Source: Polytrichum commune (taxonomy: Eukaryota; Streptophyta; Polytrichopsida; Polytrichales; Polytrichaceae). Taken from it: DNA of 60,000 nt. Below the pieces are notes generated by a model. It ran no database searches. It had not been told where the DNA came from and saw only the letters and a program-made list of their open reading frames with translations. The position numbers and the translations under genes are program-made. Where the stretch lies: positions 47,214,440 through 47,274,439 of the forward strand of contig OX485807.1 of NCBI GenBank assembly GCA_950295325.1, in the 5' to 3' direction. Position 1 is the stretch's first letter. Every line of letters begins with the position of its first letter. Of the stretch, positions 57,001 to 60,000 are shown one piece after another.

Positions 57001-59711
57001 ACATATTTTTGAGCACACATTCCAATCTCATTGTATTACATGTCTTTATATTGTCTGTTCTTACAAGCCTTGCCATATACTATTCAAGTATAGGTGTACA
57101 ATTAAGAAGACTTACCAAATAAGGCCCACACACCTTACTTTTATGTTGATTATTCTTATTACACTACAACTGTCATGTTTTATGTGATCTGATTGGGTGC
57201 TCTTGAATTAAATTAGTTTGGCCCTTTGCACCCATGCAAATGAATAATGCCATCCCTGCATTGTCTGCTGAACATGCTGCCACTGATGGCTGGTCATTTG
57301 AAACTTTGAAATGGCAACTGTGTCAACGCTCATGCGCCTCGTTGTTCCAAAGTTCCACAATGTATAGTGGATGGTTTCTGACATCCTGCAAGATTTGTTG
57401 AGGATTTTCACATTTCTGTTGTGCAGAGCTGATATAGGCACTATTGAAGGCGGAAGACCGGAGAAAGTGGTTCGGGCGTAAGTTTATGCCCCAAATAAAC
57501 TCTTGGTTGATATCCTGAAGTAAACAGATACTGTAATCTTAAGGAAGAAGTGATGTAAATTATGACTTTTGACATATCAAACTCCTACAGTTACCTAGGT
57601 CCTCCTACCTTAGTGAGTTCTTGTAGGAGCTTTGACTGAGACACAGAGTGGATGTTGGGGATGTTCGGCACATTTGAAAGATCATCAAGAGATTCATAAA
57701 ATAGCATAAGTGCGTGGTGACCCCATACAAAAGTTACCAGTTAAGAGAACCAAAATGTTTTGTTCAGAGGAAATGTGGCAATCTCGTTAGATATTGGAAC
57801 GTGGTATGTCACATATTAATATTGCTGCTGCATGTAAAGCTTGTTAAAATTTCTACGAACTGACTTTTTCAATTGGTATTTGTTGTGTCTGATTCAGATA
57901 TATACCAATTTCCGATCCACATGCAAAAGGCTATTTTGATTTGTTGATTAAGGTTAGTCAACTTCACAGTACTTCTAAAATCGGTTGTTCTTAGCATCTG
58001 AGTGACGATCACTTTTGGTTGATAAACCAGCAAAAAAGAAGATAGTACAATATCGATGTGTAGATCCTTTGGAATCCTATATATCTCTCTTCCAACTCAG
58101 TTTGAGCTGGCACATTGCAATGGACACCCAAGAAGTTTCAATAATTTTCTCCTGCTTGTTAACTACACTGATTGTGGTAAATACTGTGGGAAACACTATT
58201 GAGCTGCTTCCTACACTAAAAGCTTGGGGATTATACTGTTGTTGCATACGGTTTACCAAGTCACAATTTTAACATCAGAGGTCCACTTTTAGGTTATAAT
58301 CTTTCTATTGGACTAAAAATAGTGTGCATTTCAAAGACTTCCAACCTAGGGGGAGGTATTCGGGTATATCACGGGGCATGGCTAGTGTAACTAGGGTTGT
58401 ATATTATTTTCTTGCCTGATGTTGTATATTGTGAGCCACACTATAGGGTTGCCCTGGGTAGCTCACACTATACAATTGCCCATACTATTTACCCTAATCA
58501 GTGTACTGAAGAGTTTTATGCAATAGGAGAGTAGAAAAGAAGATATAAATTGGCTACTTGTCCTGAACCGAGCCATATTTGTGCTGAGGGTGTGTAGGTC
58601 TACCCGGAAGGAATGATGAGCCGACATATTGCTCAATTAAATCCTGGAGACACACTTGACATGAGAGGGTAAGCTGGGAGTCACCATATAGTCATCAGGC
58701 TTGCAAATTTATGTGTATTTCCACCCAAGCAATGAAATAGGGCCAGTCCATTATTCCAATTTTGGCCGGGTGATGACTAAATTTCTATATTCTTCTGGAG
58801 AATTTTGGGAGTATACCGTTCTTTGTGTTTTAACAAACCATTATTCCAGAAGACCACTTGGAAGCAAATGCAGGGTTAATCCTCAAACCGAGGAATCCTC
58901 ACTGTTGAGCATAATTTATTCCAATGGGCTTTGAAGGAAGGTCAGCTGATCACAATTTTCTGTTGATGTGCATAGCCCAGTTGGAGAGCTACAGTATAAA
59001 GCTAATATGAAGAGGTACTTGGGTCTGGTAAGCTCTTACTCTCTCCATAGTGTTGAAGTTTACAGGAGAATCTATTCTCAAAGTTTTTTTGTTTAACTTT
59101 CAATGAGTCTTACAATGTTTTGATGTTGTTGCCAGTGAAGATTTGTTCTTTGATGATGCTATGAGGAACATGTTTCAGTAGTCCAAAATTCAGAATATTT
59201 GAAGTAGATTCAATCTCCTAATTTGAACATAAATTACTCTAGATGCCTAGTAGATAATTTCAGATGTGATGAAGGAGGTACTATCTTTTGATAGGCTATA
59301 TAGGCGACCTTCAACCTGTGGGAAATTGGAGTTAATATAAGAAGATGAGAATAATGCGTGATGATGAAGGAGAGGGGAGGGTGGTGTACAGATTGCGGGT
59401 GACATAGGAATTGCACCTATGCTACCATGGATATATGCGATTATGTCAAATCCCAAGGACTACACACAGGTTGAACCTCTACTTCATTGGACTCTAAGTA
59501 ACAAATGCTGGTAAACTATATGCACATACCTATGATTATATTGGTATCAGCAATTGATCGGTAATTATTGTCAACGCCAGTCTAGTGATGGTAAATTCCA
59601 ATCCTCTGGAATGTGTGCTAGGTGTCACTTCTTTATTCGACTGAGATAGCAGAGGAGGTTTTATTGAAGGATATATTGGACGAATTGGCAGCCGCTCATC
59701 CAAATTTTAAG
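54086..59711 (+). CDS. NADH-cytochrome b5 reductase-like flavoprotein, 3' partial
   Basis: Ten exons are read (275 codons, all phases closing): 54086-54331, 55948-55993, 56227-56302, 56588-56647, 57427-57477, 57898-57952, 58598-58668, 58976-59027, 59392-59469, 59622-59711. The C-terminal exon(s) with the CGPP motif lie beyond the window. An N-terminal tail with a membrane helix (residues about 60-80, VVFASILFFVGLAALYPA) precedes the FAD-binding half (NRWVSFPFED … THDTRLFRF; LGLRPGSHLLTR; KGYFDLLIKVYPEGMMSRHI; GDTLDMRGPVG) and the start of the NADH-binding half (IAGDIGIAPML; VSLLYSTE). It resembles the plant mitochondrial CBR-like branch (from memory of At5g20080). It should pass electrons from NADH through FAD to cytochrome b5. 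The FAD motif RxY(T/S)PxS reads R-A-Y-I-P-I-S and GG(T/S)GITPM reads GDIGIAPM. The start could also be M50. Confidence 0.88.
54317..55290 (+). repeat. Dispersed repeat family B, three tandem copies in reductase intron 1
   Basis: Copies begin near 54396, 54736 and 55055. Shared blocks are cctttgcattagagctc/cctttacagtagac/ccttacattagagctc, gggagtttga, atccaaagctcaaac, gtttgagcaagt, agtggccatg, gagaatttatgacaagctaa and aaacccattg(g/a)cttggga. The first duplication unit also includes the end of exon 1 and its donor: agctctcaagctcgcggtga (54317-54336) recurs as agctctcaagcttgcggcga (about 54654). An inverted relative is in RKP intron 1. Confidence 0.75.
55545..55940 (+). repeat. Dispersed repeat family E, copy 1, reductase intron 1
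   Basis: About 400 bp that matches 56757-57150 in order: ttgtgggcac(t)(t/g)ccaacttcac, ggttagcaatt/agttagcaatt, agaatcggagttgagatg, ggttgaagtgaagat, ttgagcacac(a)…tccaatctcattgta, acaagccttgcca and gaccacatgaggcc/taccaaataaggcc. Non-coding. Its right end (about 55940) abuts the acceptor of the 46-nt exon at 55948. Confidence 0.75.
56757..57150 (+). repeat. Dispersed repeat family E, copy 2, reductase intron 4
   Basis: Second copy of the repeat at 55545-55940, same orientation, in the intron 56648-57426. The similarity starts at attgtgggcactgccaactt and ends near aaggcccaca. No terminal inverted repeats were found; it could be a SINE-like or solo-LTR-like unit. Confidence 0.7.
58180..58500 (+). 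repeat. Dispersed repeat, copy 2 (related to 28455-28750), in a reductase intron
   Basis: Lies in the intron 57953-58597. The blocks cactattgagctgcttcc, acactaaaagc, aaaatagtgtgcatttcaaa, gggggaggtattcggg and cacactatagggttgcc follow the same order as in the intergenic copy. The stretch has no coding sequence. Confidence 0.5.
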
Positions 59712-60000
59712 GTATGTGCACTTGCAATCCTCTAATACCCTTGATTAGAAAGGTGGGACTATTTCTGCAACGTTCATATTCATCTGTGGCTGCTCTTGTG
59801 AATTTGTTTAGCAGAACACTAGGCATATGATTGTTGACTACCTACCAGTTGGAAAATGAACTGTAAATTGAATGAAATTTAGAATTTAGCAACCGGAAAA
59901 ACATCAATTGTGATGGATTTACTGCACACTTTGACGAAGTGGCCTCACTCTCGATCCAGGTCCTCAAATCTGCCTCATGTCTAACATTAAGTTGTGTTAC
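59712..60000. other. Reductase intron running off the window
   Basis: Follows a good donor (AAG|gtatgt). The expected next segment of the family (Y-x-V-x-N-x-P … G-G-V-G) is not found before base 60000, so the last exon(s) lie outside. Confidence 0.6.

Noticed and set aside
1-60000. CRISPR arrays, operons, ribosome binding sites or prophage-like islands
   Set aside because: The DNA is plant nuclear with spliceosomal introns. No regular spacer arrays or bacterial gene organisation were seen.

Overview
This is nuclear DNA of a land plant. It carries three large intron-rich genes of plant type in an AT-rich background full of decayed transposable elements. The protein divergence from flowering-plant relatives, together with the heavily split callose synthase gene, suggests a non-seed plant, perhaps a bryophyte. 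That placement is inference; the species cannot be read from the sequence.

Layout. (1) Positions 1-213 are a Ty3/gypsy pol fragment. (2) Positions 948-23136 (+) are a callose synthase of the CalS9/CalS10 (GSL10/GSL8) type. I reconstructed 49 phase-consistent exons (1920 codons plus stop); the first coding exon(s) are missing upstream. One intron holds a pogo/Tigger-like DNA transposon remnant. (3) Positions 23137-30418 are intergenic, with a dead Ty1/copia fragment, a triplicated repeat with homopolymer junctions and an exon-like orphan fragment. (4) Positions 30419-40467 (-) are a complete 12-exon gene for an RKP/KPC1-type RING E3 ubiquitin ligase (1385 aa, SPRY plus C-terminal RING). Its introns carry several MITEs. 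(5) Positions 40468-54085 are a divergent intergenic region. It holds a GC-rich 260-bp tandem repeat, several MITEs, the C-terminal part of a non-LTR retrotransposon with a restriction-like endonuclease, a TTAA-flanked piggyBac-like element, long hairpins and a G-box cluster. (6) Positions 54086-59711 (+) are the first ten exons of an NADH-cytochrome b5 reductase-like gene whose FAD and NADH motifs are both altered; it runs off the window end.

The callose synthase and RKP genes converge, and RKP and the reductase diverge. They are unrelated housekeeping-type genes (cell-plate or wall glucan synthesis, protein turnover, electron transfer) and I see no sign of an operon-like functional cluster. 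The less ordinary content is in the mobile DNA and in the reductase: a piggyBac-like TTAA element and an RLE-type LINE fragment in a plant, new MITE families shared among introns, a tandem duplication that copied a splice donor, and the altered cofactor motifs.
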